Source of the DNA: Streptomyces sp. NBC_01381
Lineage (GTDB): Bacteria; Actinomycetota; Actinomycetes; Streptomycetales; Streptomycetaceae
Assembly (NCBI RefSeq): GCF_026340305.1
Contig: NZ_JAPEPI010000001.1
Coordinates: 1,612,001 to 1,676,000, forward strand
Length of the DNA: 64,000 nucleotides
Direction: 5' to 3'
Shown one piece after another: positions 50,759 to 59,228 of this stretch. The notes under the pieces were generated by a model that saw only the letters and a program-made list of their open reading frames with translations, was not told the origin of the DNA and ran no database searches. A program made the translations under genes and the position numbers. The number at the start of each line of letters is the position of its first letter. The stretch's first letter is position 1.

Positions 50759-51540
50759 GCACTGCCCCTTCTCCTGAGGTCCCTTCTCCTCAGGCCCCTT
50801 CTCTTGAGGTCTCCGGCCTCGCCTTCGCCTACCCCGACGGGCACCAGGCCCTCTTCGGCGTCGACATGACCATCGGCCGCGGCGAGCGGGTCGCCCTGCT
50901 CGGCCCGAACGGCGCGGGCAAGACGACCCTCGTCCTGCACCTGAACGGCATCCTGACCGGCGGCGCGGGCACGGTCGCCGTGGCCGGACTGCCCGTCGGC
51001 AAGAAGCACATGGCGGAGATCAGGCGCCGGGTCGGCATCGTCTTCCAGGACCCGGACGACCAGCTGTTCATGCCGACGGTGCGGGAGGACGTGGCGTTCG
51101 GCCCCGCGGCGGCAGGGATGCGCGGCCCCGAGCTGGAAGCCCGCGTACAGAAGGCGCTCGCCCAAGTCGGCATGGCGGAGTTCGCCGACCGCCCTCCGCA
51201 CCACCTCTCCTTCGGCCAGCGCAGGCGGGTCGCGGTGGCGACGGTCCTCGCGATGGAGCCGGAGATCCTGGTCCTCGACGAGCCATCGTCGAACCTGGAC
51301 CCGGCGTCGCGCCGCGAACTGGCCGACATCCTGCGGTCGTTGGACGTGACGGTCCTGATGGTGACGCACGATCTTCCGTACGCCCTCGAACTCTGCCCCC
51401 GCGCCCTCATCCTCAGCGACGGCGTGATCGCGGCGGACGGCCCGACGGGCGAGCTGCTCGGCGACGAGGCCCTGATGGGCGCGCACCGCCTGGAGCTGCC
51501 GTTCGGGTTCGACCCGAAGTCCGTGACAATGGGGGCGTGA
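50755..51540 (+). CDS. ECF/CbiO-type ABC transporter ATP-binding protein
   Basis: A 261-aa ATPase. The Walker A motif is GPNGAGKTT, the Q loop is FQDPDDQL with the family's DPDDQ, the signature motif is LSFGQRRRVA (a LSGGQ variant with Phe), and Walker B is ILVLDEPSSNLD with the H-loop VTHD. It powers the metal transporter. I chose the GTG at 50755 because it overlaps the cbiQ stop and has GGGATGG upstream; ATG 50746 is nearly as good. Its stop overlaps the ohrR start (GTGA), so ohrR may be read with this operon. Confidence 0.9.
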   Translation: MSTAPSPEVPSPQAPSLEVSGLAFAYPDGHQALFGVDMTIGRGERVALLGPNGAGKTTLVLHLNGILTGGAGTVAVAGLPVGKKHMAEIRRRVGIVFQDPDDQLFMPTVREDVAFGPAAAGMRGPELEARVQKALAQVGMAEFADRPPHHLSFGQRRRVAVATVLAMEPEILVLDEPSSNLDPASRRELADILRSLDVTVLMVTHDLPYALELCPRALILSDGVIAADGPTGELLGDEALMGAHRLELPFGFDPKSVTMGA

Positions 51541-51998
51541 CGAACCAGGCCCCCGAGGGATCGCTGCTCATCGACGACCAGCTGTGCTTCGCGCTGTACG
51601 CGGCACAGCGCGCGGTGACGTCCGCGTACCGTCCGGTCCTCGACGAGCTGGGGCTCACCTACCCCCAGTACCTGGTCATGCTGGTGCTCTGGGAGCGCGG
51701 GGAGATCCCCGTCAAGGAGCTCGCCGCCGCGCTGCACCTCGACTACGGGACGGTCTCGCCGCTCCTGAAGCGGCTTGAGGCCGCGGGGCTGCTGCGGCGC
51801 GAGCGGGCGGCGCACGACGAGCGCTCGGTCCTGGTGCAGGTGACCCCGCAGGGCGCCGACCTGCGATCACGGGCTTCGGCCGTGCCGCAGGCGCTGCTTT
51901 CGGGGGTCGGGCTCAAGGGGGACGAAGTGGCGCGGCTGCGGGGCGAGTTGTGGCGGCTTGTGGAGCGGGCCGAGGGGGTCGCGGCGCGTCAGCCGTGA
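51537..51998 (+). CDS. ohrR: MarR family organic peroxide sensor OhrR
   Basis: A 153-aa MarR-type dimeric repressor. The redox-sensing Cys17 lies in the diagnostic DDQLCFALYAAQR segment; the winged helix spans LTYPQYLVMLVLW...VKELAAALHLDYGTVSPLLKRLEAAGLLRRER. Oxidation of the cysteine by organic hydroperoxides releases the DNA. It overlaps the transporter ATPase by four bases, but its partner ohr follows 132 bases later with its own promoter region. Confidence 0.92.
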   Translation: MTNQAPEGSLLIDDQLCFALYAAQRAVTSAYRPVLDELGLTYPQYLVMLVLWERGEIPVKELAAALHLDYGTVSPLLKRLEAAGLLRRERAAHDERSVLVQVTPQGADLRSRASAVPQALLSGVGLKGDEVARLRGELWRLVERAEGVAARQP

Positions 51999-52053
51999 AC
52001 GGGGTGGGGTTACCTGCGGTTGCTACCCCCGGGTAATAAGGGCGTTCGTGGAG

Positions 52054-52078
52054 TCGATAGATTGTGCACGATGTACTT
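52054..52078. promoter_or_regulatory. candidate OhrR operator upstream of ohr
   Basis: ATTGTGCACGAT (52061-52072) is a near-perfect palindrome, with AT-rich flanks, in the 132-bp gap between ohrR and ohr. It could be the OhrR site, but the match to a published consensus was not checked. Confidence 0.35.
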
Positions 52079-52130
52079 GTCCACGCTCCTTTTTCCTTCC
52101 TCCTTCTCTCTCCCCGGGTGAGGTCGAACC

Positions 52131-52592
52131 ATGACCGACGGCACGATGACCGAAGGCACCATCGCCGACAGCCGTCCGACGAAGATCATGTACGTTGCCG
52201 AGGCCACCGCGCACGGCGGCCGTGACGGCTACGTCACCAGCCAGGACGGCCAGCTCGACCTGCAGGTCGCGATGCCACCGGCGCTCGGCGGCGACGGCCG
52301 CGGCACCAACCCCGAGCAGCTCTTCGCGGCCGGCTACAGCGCCTGCTTCCACAACGCGCTCGTCCTGGTGGGCCGCCGCGCGGGCTACGACCTGACCGGC
52401 TCCACCGTCGCCGCGAAGGTCGGCATCGGCCCCAACCAGCAGCAGGGCTACGGCCTCGCGGTCGCGCTCAACGTCTCGCTGCCGCTGGTCGACCAGGAGC
52501 TCGCGGGGCGCCTGGTGGGGGCGGCGCACCAGGTCTGCCCGTACTCGAACGCGACGCGCGGGAACATCGACGTCTCGATCGTGCTGAGCTAG
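52131..52592 (+). CDS. ohr: organic hydroperoxide resistance protein (Ohr)
   Basis: A 153-aa thiol peroxidase of the OsmC/Ohr fold that reduces organic hydroperoxides. The two active cysteines are Cys72 in YSACFHNA and Cys136 in HQVCPYSNATRGN, both in the canonical Ohr motifs. It dimerises in the cytoplasm and is recycled by lipoylated proteins. A short extension (residues 1-15) precedes RPTKIMYVAEATAHGGRDG; an internal ATG at residue 6 is possible. Its partner OhrR is encoded upstream. Confidence 0.92.
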   Translation: MTDGTMTEGTIADSRPTKIMYVAEATAHGGRDGYVTSQDGQLDLQVAMPPALGGDGRGTNPEQLFAAGYSACFHNALVLVGRRAGYDLTGSTVAAKVGIGPNQQQGYGLAVALNVSLPLVDQELAGRLVGAAHQVCPYSNATRGNIDVSIVLS

Positions 52593-52657
52593 CCGGAATC
52601 CGGCGGGCCGTGTCTCTGTTGCATCCACGGACGCACTATGTGGATGAGGAGAGCGAC

Positions 52658-53824
52658 GTGGTGATCGAGGGCACGGTGGCCGAGGGCTTCGAGCCGGTGC
52701 GGGACGCCTTCGTACGCAACTTCGCCGAGCTCGGTGAGCAGGGGGCGGCGGTCACGGTCTACCGCGACGGGCGGCCGGTCGTGGACCTCTGGGGCGGCAC
52801 GAAGGACGTCGACGGGGGAGCGGCGGGTGCTCCCTGGGAGCGGGGCACCGCGCAGATCGTCCGCTCGGCGACGAAGGGCGTCGCGGCCGCCGTCCTGCTC
52901 CTGCTCCACCAGCGCGGCGAGCTTGACCTGGACGCGCCGGTCGGCTCCTACTGGCCCGAGTTCAAGGCGCACGGCAAGGAGCGGACGCTGGTCAGGCACC
53001 TGCTGTCGCACCGGGCGGGGGTGCCGGTTCTCGACCGCCCGCTGACTCCCCCGGAGGCGGCGGATCCCGACGTCGCGGCGGACGCGGTCGCGGCGCAGGC
53101 GCCCGCGTGGGAGCCGGGGACCGACCACGGCTATCACGCGCAGACGTACAGCTGGCTGACGGGTGAGCTGGTGCGGCGGGTGACGGGGCGGTCGATCGGG
53201 GAGTGGGTGGCCGAGGAGATATCCCGGCCGCTGGGCCTCGACCTCTGGATAGGCCTCCCCGAAGGGGAAGCGGAACGGGTCGGCCGGGTCGGTCGCATCG
53301 CGCCGCCCGAGGCTCCCGGTGGTCTTCGCGTCCGCCCGCGGCGGAACGTCGCCGAGGCCTACGCGGATCCGGATTCCCTCACCCAGCGGGCGTTCGGCGC
53401 GATTGACCCGGCGCCGGACGAGAACGACGCGGCGTACCGGGCGGCGGTCCTTCCCGCGTCCAATGGCATCGCCACGGCGTCGTCCCTGGCGCGCTTCTAC
53501 GCCTCCCTGATCGGTCAAGTCGAGGGTGGGGAGCGGCTGTTCACTCCCTCGACGGTGGCGCTGGCGCGCGCGGAGGAGTCCGCGGGGGCGGACCGAGTCC
53601 TCGTCGTCAACACCCGCTTCGGCCTCGGCTACATGCTGCATGGCGGGGCGTCGCCGCTGCTGGGTCCCGGTTCGTTCGGTCACCCCGGGCGGGGTGGCGC
53701 GCTGGGCTTCGCGGACCCGGAGTCGGGGGTTGCGTTCGGGTACGTGACGAACGGGATGAACAAGGGGGTTACGGCGGATCCTCGGGCGCAGGGGCTTGTG
53801 CGGGCGGTGAAGGGGTTGCTGTAG
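52658..53824 (+). CDS. serine hydrolase (class C beta-lactamase/LACTB-like family)
   Basis: A 388-aa soluble hydrolase. The S-x-x-K motif is Ser70-Lys73 (RSATKG), and the Tyr motif is YSWLTGEL. The domain begins FVRNFAELGEQGAAVTVYRDGRPVVDLWGG, typical of esterase-like members, and ends with GFGYVTNGMNKG-like sequence. It is probably an esterase or peptidase rather than a true beta-lactamase. GTG 52658 (or 52661) follows GAGGAG. A GTG at 52610 would add 16 residues. No signal peptide is seen, so it is probably cytoplasmic. Confidence 0.85.
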   Translation: MVIEGTVAEGFEPVRDAFVRNFAELGEQGAAVTVYRDGRPVVDLWGGTKDVDGGAAGAPWERGTAQIVRSATKGVAAAVLLLLHQRGELDLDAPVGSYWPEFKAHGKERTLVRHLLSHRAGVPVLDRPLTPPEAADPDVAADAVAAQAPAWEPGTDHGYHAQTYSWLTGELVRRVTGRSIGEWVAEEISRPLGLDLWIGLPEGEAERVGRVGRIAPPEAPGGLRVRPRRNVAEAYADPDSLTQRAFGAIDPAPDENDAAYRAAVLPASNGIATASSLARFYASLIGQVEGGERLFTPSTVALARAEESAGADRVLVVNTRFGLGYMLHGGASPLLGPGSFGHPGRGGALGFADPESGVAFGYVTNGMNKGVTADPRAQGLVRAVKGLL

Positions 53825-53879
53825 GGGCGTTTCCTTTCCCCAAACCCGCCCCTTCCCGATGTTCGTAAGTAGGTGATCT

Positions 53880-53908
53880 GTCCCGCCCGGCATCTGACCG
53901 GGCGGGAC
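53880..53908. terminator. terminator after the serine hydrolase gene
   Basis: GTCCCGCCCGG and CCGGGCGGGAC pair perfectly around a 7-base loop. It lies 56 bases after the hydrolase stop and ahead of the truncated DUF5753 gene on the other strand. Confidence 0.8.
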
Positions 53909-53930
53909 GTGCTCTTACCTGCGTCTCTGG

Positions 53931-54224
53931 TTACTGGGTGGGGATCTCGTCGTCGGGGGTTGGTCCGGCTCCGAGCTCAGGGGCGCACTCGGGGCAGGCG
54001 TACAGAGTGGTTCCGGGTCCGCTCGTGCTTGCGAAGCGCCGGTCTCCCTCGTAGAGGACGCGCTGACGTTCCATGCGTACTGCCACGGCGTCGGCCACGT
54101 CATCGACTTTGACCCGCCTCCGCTGGACAGCACGCAACACGTCCTCGGTGTACCCATGAGTCTGAAGTAGGCCAGGCACCAACCATGAGGAGCTCGATGG
54201 CTTCATCACCGAGGCCGGACTCAT
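53931..54224 (-). pseudogene. fragment of an XRE/DUF5753 (Scr1-type) regulator
   Basis: 97 codons are open. Residues 12-60 (SWLVPGLLQTHGYTEDVLRAV...ADAVAVRMERQRVLYEG) match the start of the DUF5753 domain that follows an XRE helix-turn-helix in Streptomyces regulators. The helix-turn-helix part is missing, and so is most of DUF5753; the C-terminal residues (TTLYACPECAPELGAGPTPDD) belong to something else. The piece therefore looks like a remnant or a chimera. It may not be expressed. Confidence 0.55.
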
Positions 54225-54261
54225 CCCGGCCCCTCCATGACGTCGCCCAGAATCGAGAACC

Positions 54262-55230
54262 TCAGCAGCGGCTCACTCCTCGATAGTCTGCTGCGTCCTC
54301 GTAGACCAGCCTGGGAGTGTCCGAGGAGAACCCCTTGACCGGTTTCCCTTCGGGCAGGGCGGGCGCCAAAATGCGGAAGACCGCCCGTACCCGTTCCTCA
54401 CCGTAGTCCCACACGTTTTGAGTCGCCCGTAGCGAGGCCCCTCCGCCAGGCAGCGGCTCCACCTCATGGAAGGCACCGCTGGCTCGGAGGGCTTCGACAC
54501 CGCCGAGTGCCGACACAACACCCGGGGAACAGACCGTCCACCACGCGTATCCCCGCAGGACGGTGCCCAAGCCAGGGAAAGTGTCCTCAAGCAGCAGTCC
54601 GAGGTCGACCTCGAGTGCGGTCCTTCCTGTCACACCTTCGGCGTCGTCCGCGATGCTTCCGTACAGGATGTCCTCGTGCCGGTGCACCTGAGTACGGAAG
54701 AAATCGATCCAGCGGGCCTGCGCCTCGCTCCGGACGCCCGGGTCGGCGAATTCCTCCGTCGTGCGAGAAGCGACGAGTGAGACAACTTCCGGGGTGTCGC
54801 GGTCCCTGACCACGGACACGTCGAGCCACGGCCAGTCGGGATGGCCGTCGGAGCCGATGGCCCTGAGGACCACCGTCGCTTGACCGGGCATGCTTTCCAG
54901 ATCCCGCAGAAAGGCGCTCCAGTTCTTCGGGGACCAGGGGACCTCGTATGGTTTCTGCCGCCGCTTGGCCGGTTCCAGCACCACCAGGGTCGCCCACAGT
55001 TCCCCAGGCGCTGCTTCTCCGCGGCTGAGCGCGACAGCACGGCCGGAGAAGTCCGCGTCAGGCGTGAACTCCGCCTGCAGCGGCCCCGCGAGTGCGGTGA
55101 GCGCAGCCGTGAACCAGGGTTCGGCCAGTTCGCGGTAGGCGCTGCCGTCGCCCGGACACGGCAGGTCGAGCTCTGTTCGCAGCGTCCAGTTGAGTTCAAT
55201 TCCACTGCGGGCTCCATTTTGCCGGGCCAT
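54262..55230 (-). CDS. hypothetical protein, possibly immunity-like (DUF3396-type)
   Basis: A 322-aa soluble protein without signal or membrane helices. It begins MARQNGARSGIELNWTLRTELDL, then EPWFTAALTALAGPL, a WLDVSVVRDRDTPEVVSL segment and GYAWWTVCSPGVVSALGGVEALRASGAFHEVEPLPGG. This last region is loosely like the core of type VI immunity proteins (DUF3396), but I am not sure. The ATG at 55230 has AGGGAGC upstream; GC content is a little lower than that of its neighbours. It is next to broken and tiny genes in a small accessory island. Confidence 0.6.
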   Translation of the reverse strand: MARQNGARSGIELNWTLRTELDLPCPGDGSAYRELAEPWFTAALTALAGPLQAEFTPDADFSGRAVALSRGEAAPGELWATLVVLEPAKRRQKPYEVPWSPKNWSAFLRDLESMPGQATVVLRAIGSDGHPDWPWLDVSVVRDRDTPEVVSLVASRTTEEFADPGVRSEAQARWIDFFRTQVHRHEDILYGSIADDAEGVTGRTALEVDLGLLLEDTFPGLGTVLRGYAWWTVCSPGVVSALGGVEALRASGAFHEVEPLPGGGASLRATQNVWDYGEERVRAVFRILAPALPEGKPVKGFSSDTPRLVYEDAADYRGVSRC

Positions 55231-55566
55231 AGCCTGCTCCCTCATTTCCTTGGGCCGGGGGCAGCCTATTCCCCCACCCGCACCGGTCCTTGAGCCCACT
55301 GCTTCACGGTCATGTTGCCCCACCGAGGTACACCCACCAGCGCGATCACCATCACCCCGAAGTGAAAACCTCAGTAGTTGAGAACGCTATTGCGCTGCAA
55401 TGGTGGCTGCCCTGTTCTTCACGGTGCCCCGTTCGACGGACGCCGTGGCACGGGGGCGCCTCCAAGCACTCGTCAGCCAGGGCATCCGGCAACATTGCTG
55501 AAGACGGCAATGTTTATCGCGCACACCGGCAATGATTTTTCGCTGGGTGTGCCGTTCGATGGGCTC
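55231..55566. other. intergenic stretch of the small island
   Basis: These 336 bases have lower GC than the rest and no gene I can support. They hold the upstream region of the hypothetical gene on the left and, on the right, an inverted repeat (55491-55514) in front of the small ORF. Confidence 0.5.
55491..55514. promoter_or_regulatory. perfect inverted repeat upstream of the small ORF
   Basis: AACATTGC (55491-55498), eight bases, then GCAATGTT (55507-55514). A third related half (GGCAATGATT) follows near 55529. It looks like an operator for the adjacent small gene. Confidence 0.55.
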
Positions 55567-55716
55567 ATGGCAAAGCCCAAGGACAAGCCCGCCCCTGCCC
55601 TCGAACTTCGCTGCGGCGTAGTGCACTTGATGATCCAGCGCGTTCCCGGATGGCTGGTGGAGGTCCTCGCCGCGACCACGGGAAGCGGGCTCACCGCATG
55701 GCTCACGTCCCGGTGA
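55567..55716 (+). CDS. small Streptomyces-type conserved protein
   Basis: A 49-aa protein starting MAKPKDKPAPALELRCGVVHLMIQRVPGWLV and ending in a hydrophobic GSGLTAWLTSR. The first part is hydrophilic; the IQRVPGWLVEVLAATTGSGLTAWL part could be membrane-associated. Proteins of this pattern occur next to XRE/Scr1-type regulators in Streptomyces by my recollection. The function is unknown. An in-frame ATG at 55510 would add 19 residues but overlaps the inverted repeat. Confidence 0.5.
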   Translation: MAKPKDKPAPALELRCGVVHLMIQRVPGWLVEVLAATTGSGLTAWLTSR

Positions 55717-55957
55717 TCAGGCCGTCGGGCAGCCGAGGACAGATCGCGTCGGCGGAGTCTGCGGAGCATGGAGGATCACCGCCTTGGCGGCGGGTCTGTC
55801 AGCCCCGCCGCAGGTATTTCAGCCCGTCCGGCGATTGAGGACGAAATCGGCGGAGCCGGTGATCGAGCGAGCCATGAGCCCGACGAAGTCGGAATTTCGG
55901 GAAGGGGCGGGATTGGGGAAAGTGCCGCCGGAGGCACAGCCCCAGCCCGCACCTCCC
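55717..55957. other. gap without a supported gene
   Basis: 241 bases between the small ORF and the end of the EamA gene, containing a CAGCCCGTCCGGCGATTGAGGA stretch of the type dispersed in Streptomyces genomes. I see no gene in it. Confidence 0.4.
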
Positions 55958-56809
55958 TCACCCCGCATGCAGCATCAACCCGATCCCCGCCACCATCAGG
56001 CCCGCCGCCACAAGGCGAGGCGCCCCAAACCGCTCCTTGAAGAACACCGCCCCGATTGCCGCGCCCACGATGATCGACGACTCCCGGAGGGCGGAGATCG
56101 GCGCCAGGTCCGCCTTTGTCTGGGCCCAGAGGACCAGGCCGTACGCGGAGACGGACAGCGCAGCCCCCAGCAGGCCGACCCCGGCGAACGGGCGCAGGCG
56201 GCCCGGCAGTTCACCGCGCCAGCGGTAAGCCGCGTACACCGGAATCGCGACGCCCTCAAGGATCATCAGCCACGCGATGTAACCCATCGAGGAGCCGGAC
56301 GCCCGGACGCCGAGTCCGTCCACCACCGTGTACGCCGCGATGGAGACCCCCGTGGCCAGCGCCGCGCCTATCGCCGCCCAGTTGGGACGGCGGCCCGAGC
56401 CTCGGATGCCCCACAGGGCGAGGCCCGTCAGGCCCGCGCACGACACCGCGACCCCCGCCGCCTGCCAGCCGTCCGGGATCTCGCCCGCGAAGACCGCCGC
56501 GAGGACGGTCACCACCAGCGGCGCCGTCCCGCGCGCGATCGGATACGCCTGGCCGAAGTCGCCCAGCTTGAACGACCGCATCAGGAGGGCTTGGTAGCCG
56601 ACGTGGATCGCCGCCGAGAGGACGAGGTAGGGCCAGGCCGCTGCCGCCGGTATCGCGACGAACGGGGCCAGGAGCAGGCCGATCAGCATCCCGCCGCCGG
56701 ATATCAGCGTGAAGCCGAGCAGCTTGTCCGTGATGTGGTGGGCGATCGCGTTCCAACTGGCGTGTGTGACGGCGGCCAGCAGGACCGCCGCCGCGACCAG
56801 CGGGGTCAT
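55958..56809 (-). CDS. EamA family transporter (DMT superfamily)
   Basis: A 283-aa permease with ten predicted helices in two EamA repeats (about residues 2-135 and 150-280). The N-terminal repeat starts TPLVAAAVLLAAVTHASWNAIAH, and GTAPLVVTVLAAVFAGEIPDGW marks the end of the first repeat. It probably exports a metabolite or amino acid. The ATG at 56809 overlaps the stop of the upstream YbaK-type gene, so the two are co-translated. Confidence 0.9.
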   Translation of the reverse strand: MTPLVAAAVLLAAVTHASWNAIAHHITDKLLGFTLISGGGMLIGLLLAPFVAIPAAAAWPYLVLSAAIHVGYQALLMRSFKLGDFGQAYPIARGTAPLVVTVLAAVFAGEIPDGWQAAGVAVSCAGLTGLALWGIRGSGRRPNWAAIGAALATGVSIAAYTVVDGLGVRASGSSMGYIAWLMILEGVAIPVYAAYRWRGELPGRLRPFAGVGLLGAALSVSAYGLVLWAQTKADLAPISALRESSIIVGAAIGAVFFKERFGAPRLVAAGLMVAGIGLMLHAG

Positions 56810-57303
56810 TCGCCGAGCTCGCGCACGTCCGCCAGGGTGCCGTTCGCGTGGGCGATCAGATCCTTGGGCGCCATGGGGAAGACCGCGTACGGGGTGCCCG
56901 CCGCCGCCCACACCACGTCGTGGCTCAGCAACGAACGGTCGGCGAGTACGCGCGTCTTCGTCACGTGGCCGAAGGGCGGTACGCCGCCGATCGCGTAACC
57001 CGTCGTCTCCCGGACGATGTCCGCCTTCGCGCGCGTCACCTTCTCCGCGCCCAACTCCCGGCGTACGAGCTCCAGATCGACGCGCGACGCCCCGTCCATC
57101 AGGACCAGGACCGGGACGCCGTCCGCCGCGAAGATCAGCGACTTGCAGATCTGGCTCAGCTCGCAGCCGATCGCCGCGGCGGCTTCCTGGGCGGTACGGG
57201 TCTGGTCCGGGAAGCGGCGGATGTCGCCGACGAGGTCGGCGAGGCCCAGCTCGCTCAGGGCCGCGGCGAAACGGGGGTGTGCGGGGGATTCGGTAGCGCT
57301 CAT
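56806..57303 (-). CDS. YbaK/EbsC-type aminoacyl-tRNA deacylase
   Basis: A 165-aa trans-editing enzyme that hydrolyses misacylated tRNA, as ProX/YbaK do for Cys- or Ala-tRNA(Pro). Landmarks are IRRFPDQTRTAQEAAAAIGCELSQICKSLIF (with the catalytic Lys in CKSL), TGYAIGGVPPFGH and the C-terminal AAGTPYAVFPM segment. The ATG at 57303 (MSATESPAHPRF) has no strong ribosome site; a longer start at 57354 would add 17 residues. It is co-translated with the EamA gene. Confidence 0.88.
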   Translation of the reverse strand: MSATESPAHPRFAAALSELGLADLVGDIRRFPDQTRTAQEAAAAIGCELSQICKSLIFAADGVPVLVLMDGASRVDLELVRRELGAEKVTRAKADIVRETTGYAIGGVPPFGHVTKTRVLADRSLLSHDVVWAAAGTPYAVFPMAPKDLIAHANGTLADVRELGE

Positions 57304-57394
57304 GCCCGGCACGCTAGCGGTCTGTGTACGGGGCACGCGACCAGGTATCCGCATACCGGACGGCAGGCCCCGGACAACAGCCAGGACAGAGCGG

Positions 57395-59137
57395 CTACTG
57401 CCCCGCCAAGAACATCGCCCGCACCAGCGGTCCCGCCGATTCGCCGCCGTGGCCGCCCTCCTGGACCACCGCGCCCGCGGCCAGGTCCCCGCGGTACGCC
57501 GTGAACCAGCCGTTCGGCTTCTTCTGGCCGTCGACCTCCGCGGAGCCGGTCTTCGCGCCCATGTCGGAGCCGAGCCCGGACATGGGCTCGACCGCCGTAC
57601 CGGCCGTCGCCGTGTAGTGCATCAAGTCACGCAGCGCCCCCGCCGTCGCGCCCGACATCTTCCGCGGTGCCGTCGCCAGCGTGCGGTTGTCGACGTCAGG
57701 CGAGACCAGGTACGGCTGCTTGAACGTGCCCGACTTCACCGTGGCCGCCACCGACGCCATGTTGAGCGGGTTCATGCGGACCCCGCCCTGACCGATCAGC
57801 GACGCCCCCATCTGCGCGTCGCTCTGCACCGGGATGCCGCCGTCGAAGGACGGGACGCCGATCGACCAGTTGTCGCGGCCGAGGCCGAAGACCTCCTGGG
57901 CCTGCTTGGTCAGGGAGTCGTTCTGCAGCTTCTTGGCCTGGCTGATGAAAGCCGTGTTGCAGGAACGGGCGAAGCTCGCGCGGAACGTGCCGTCCTTGAT
58001 CTCGAACTTGTCGTCGTTCTGGAACTTCCAGCCGCCGTACGTCACGTACTTCGGGCACGGGTGCTTCTTGTCCACTCCCGCGAGCTTCTTCTCCAGGAGG
58101 AGCGAGGACGTCACCACCTTCATCGTCGAGCCGGGGGCCAGCGACCCCTGGAAGGCGATGTTGAAGCCGGCCGGCTTCGAGTTCGCCGCCGCCAGGATCT
58201 CGCCCGTGCTGGGCTTCACCAGGACCACCGACGCCTGCTTCCGCTTCGCGGTCTCCTTCTCGGCAGCCGACTGGAGCGACGCGTCGATCGTCGTCTTCAG
58301 GGTGCCCGGCGTGCCCGGCGAGAGCGTGAGCAGCGTCTTGTCGGGGGTCGCCTTCGCGTCGTCCTTCGTCGTCGCCGACTTCTCCGCCGCCTTCGCGCTG
58401 CCCTTGCGTACGACGCGCAGCTCGACGCCCGCCGTGCCGCCCGCCTTCTCGCCGTACTTCTCGCGCAGGGAGTCGAGCACCGTGCCGAGGGAGGGGTACT
58501 TCTTCGCCGTCAGCTCCGCGCCGTCCCGGTCGACCGCCTTGATCGGCGGGTCGCCGGCCTCGCCGGTGACCAGGCGGTCGCCCTCCTTCAGCTCGGGGTG
58601 GACGACGGAGGGCTGCCAGCCGATCAGTGTCTTGCCGTCGTGCTTTCTTCGTACGACGGTGAGCTCGGAGCCGTAGGAGAAGGGCTTGGTCTTTCCCTCG
58701 TACGAGACCGTGGACGTGACCGAGAACGGCAGCTTCGCGCCCGCCCGCTTGCCCGGCGTCAGCTTCACCTTCGTGAGGTGGGAGTCCTTGGCGTACGCGG
58801 TGAGGGCGGTCTTCGCCGCCGCCCGGTCGTCGGTGAGCGCGGCGGCACCCGCCACGTCGCCCTTCTCCCATGCGGCGAGGAAGCCCTGGGTGGTGGCGCG
58901 CACCTCGGCCGCCGTCGGCGGGCCCACGGCCACCGGCTTCTCGTCGACCGTCGGGCCGCCGTCGTCACCGGACGAGCCGCCGCCGATCAGGCTGTACGCG
59001 GCGAAGCCAAGACCGCACACGACCACAGCGGCGGCGCCGCCGAGCACGCCCGGGTGCGCCTTGGCGTTCTTCGCGCCGGTGGTACCCGTGATGCTGTTGA
59101 TGCCCTTGCGCTCGCTGGCGCGCCCTCGCTTGCCCAC
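57395..59137 (-). CDS. penicillin-binding protein with MecA_N-like domain (copy 1)
   Basis: A 580-aa class B transpeptidase anchored by one helix (about residues 33-53). An NTF2-like MecA_N domain (about 70-180) precedes the transpeptidase domain. Catalytic motifs are Ser337-Thr-Met-Lys (SxxK), SCN (SxN) in ARSCNTAF and KTG in GAKTGSAEVDG. It cross-links peptidoglycan outside the membrane. It is paralogous to the gene just upstream on the same strand and follows it by 91 bases; both lie downstream of pmt. The linker has Thr- and Ala-rich stretches that could be O-mannosylated. Confidence 0.93.
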   Translation of the reverse strand: MGKRGRASERKGINSITGTTGAKNAKAHPGVLGGAAAVVVCGLGFAAYSLIGGGSSGDDGGPTVDEKPVAVGPPTAAEVRATTQGFLAAWEKGDVAGAAALTDDRAAAKTALTAYAKDSHLTKVKLTPGKRAGAKLPFSVTSTVSYEGKTKPFSYGSELTVVRRKHDGKTLIGWQPSVVHPELKEGDRLVTGEAGDPPIKAVDRDGAELTAKKYPSLGTVLDSLREKYGEKAGGTAGVELRVVRKGSAKAAEKSATTKDDAKATPDKTLLTLSPGTPGTLKTTIDASLQSAAEKETAKRKQASVVLVKPSTGEILAAANSKPAGFNIAFQGSLAPGSTMKVVTSSLLLEKKLAGVDKKHPCPKYVTYGGWKFQNDDKFEIKDGTFRASFARSCNTAFISQAKKLQNDSLTKQAQEVFGLGRDNWSIGVPSFDGGIPVQSDAQMGASLIGQGGVRMNPLNMASVAATVKSGTFKQPYLVSPDVDNRTLATAPRKMSGATAGALRDLMHYTATAGTAVEPMSGLGSDMGAKTGSAEVDGQKKPNGWFTAYRGDLAAGAVVQEGGHGGESAGPLVRAMFLAGQ

Positions 59138-59228
59138 AAACCCCTCCGCAGATCCCCAGAGCGTCCGAGCTCCGCACCGGACGGCCCCACACTAGGGGGC
59201 TTTGATGAAGCCCCCGACCACGCGTCTC

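Noticed and set aside
52610..52657. Earlier GTG start for the serine hydrolase
   Set aside because: GTG 52658 has GAGGAG at correct spacing; the earlier one has none.
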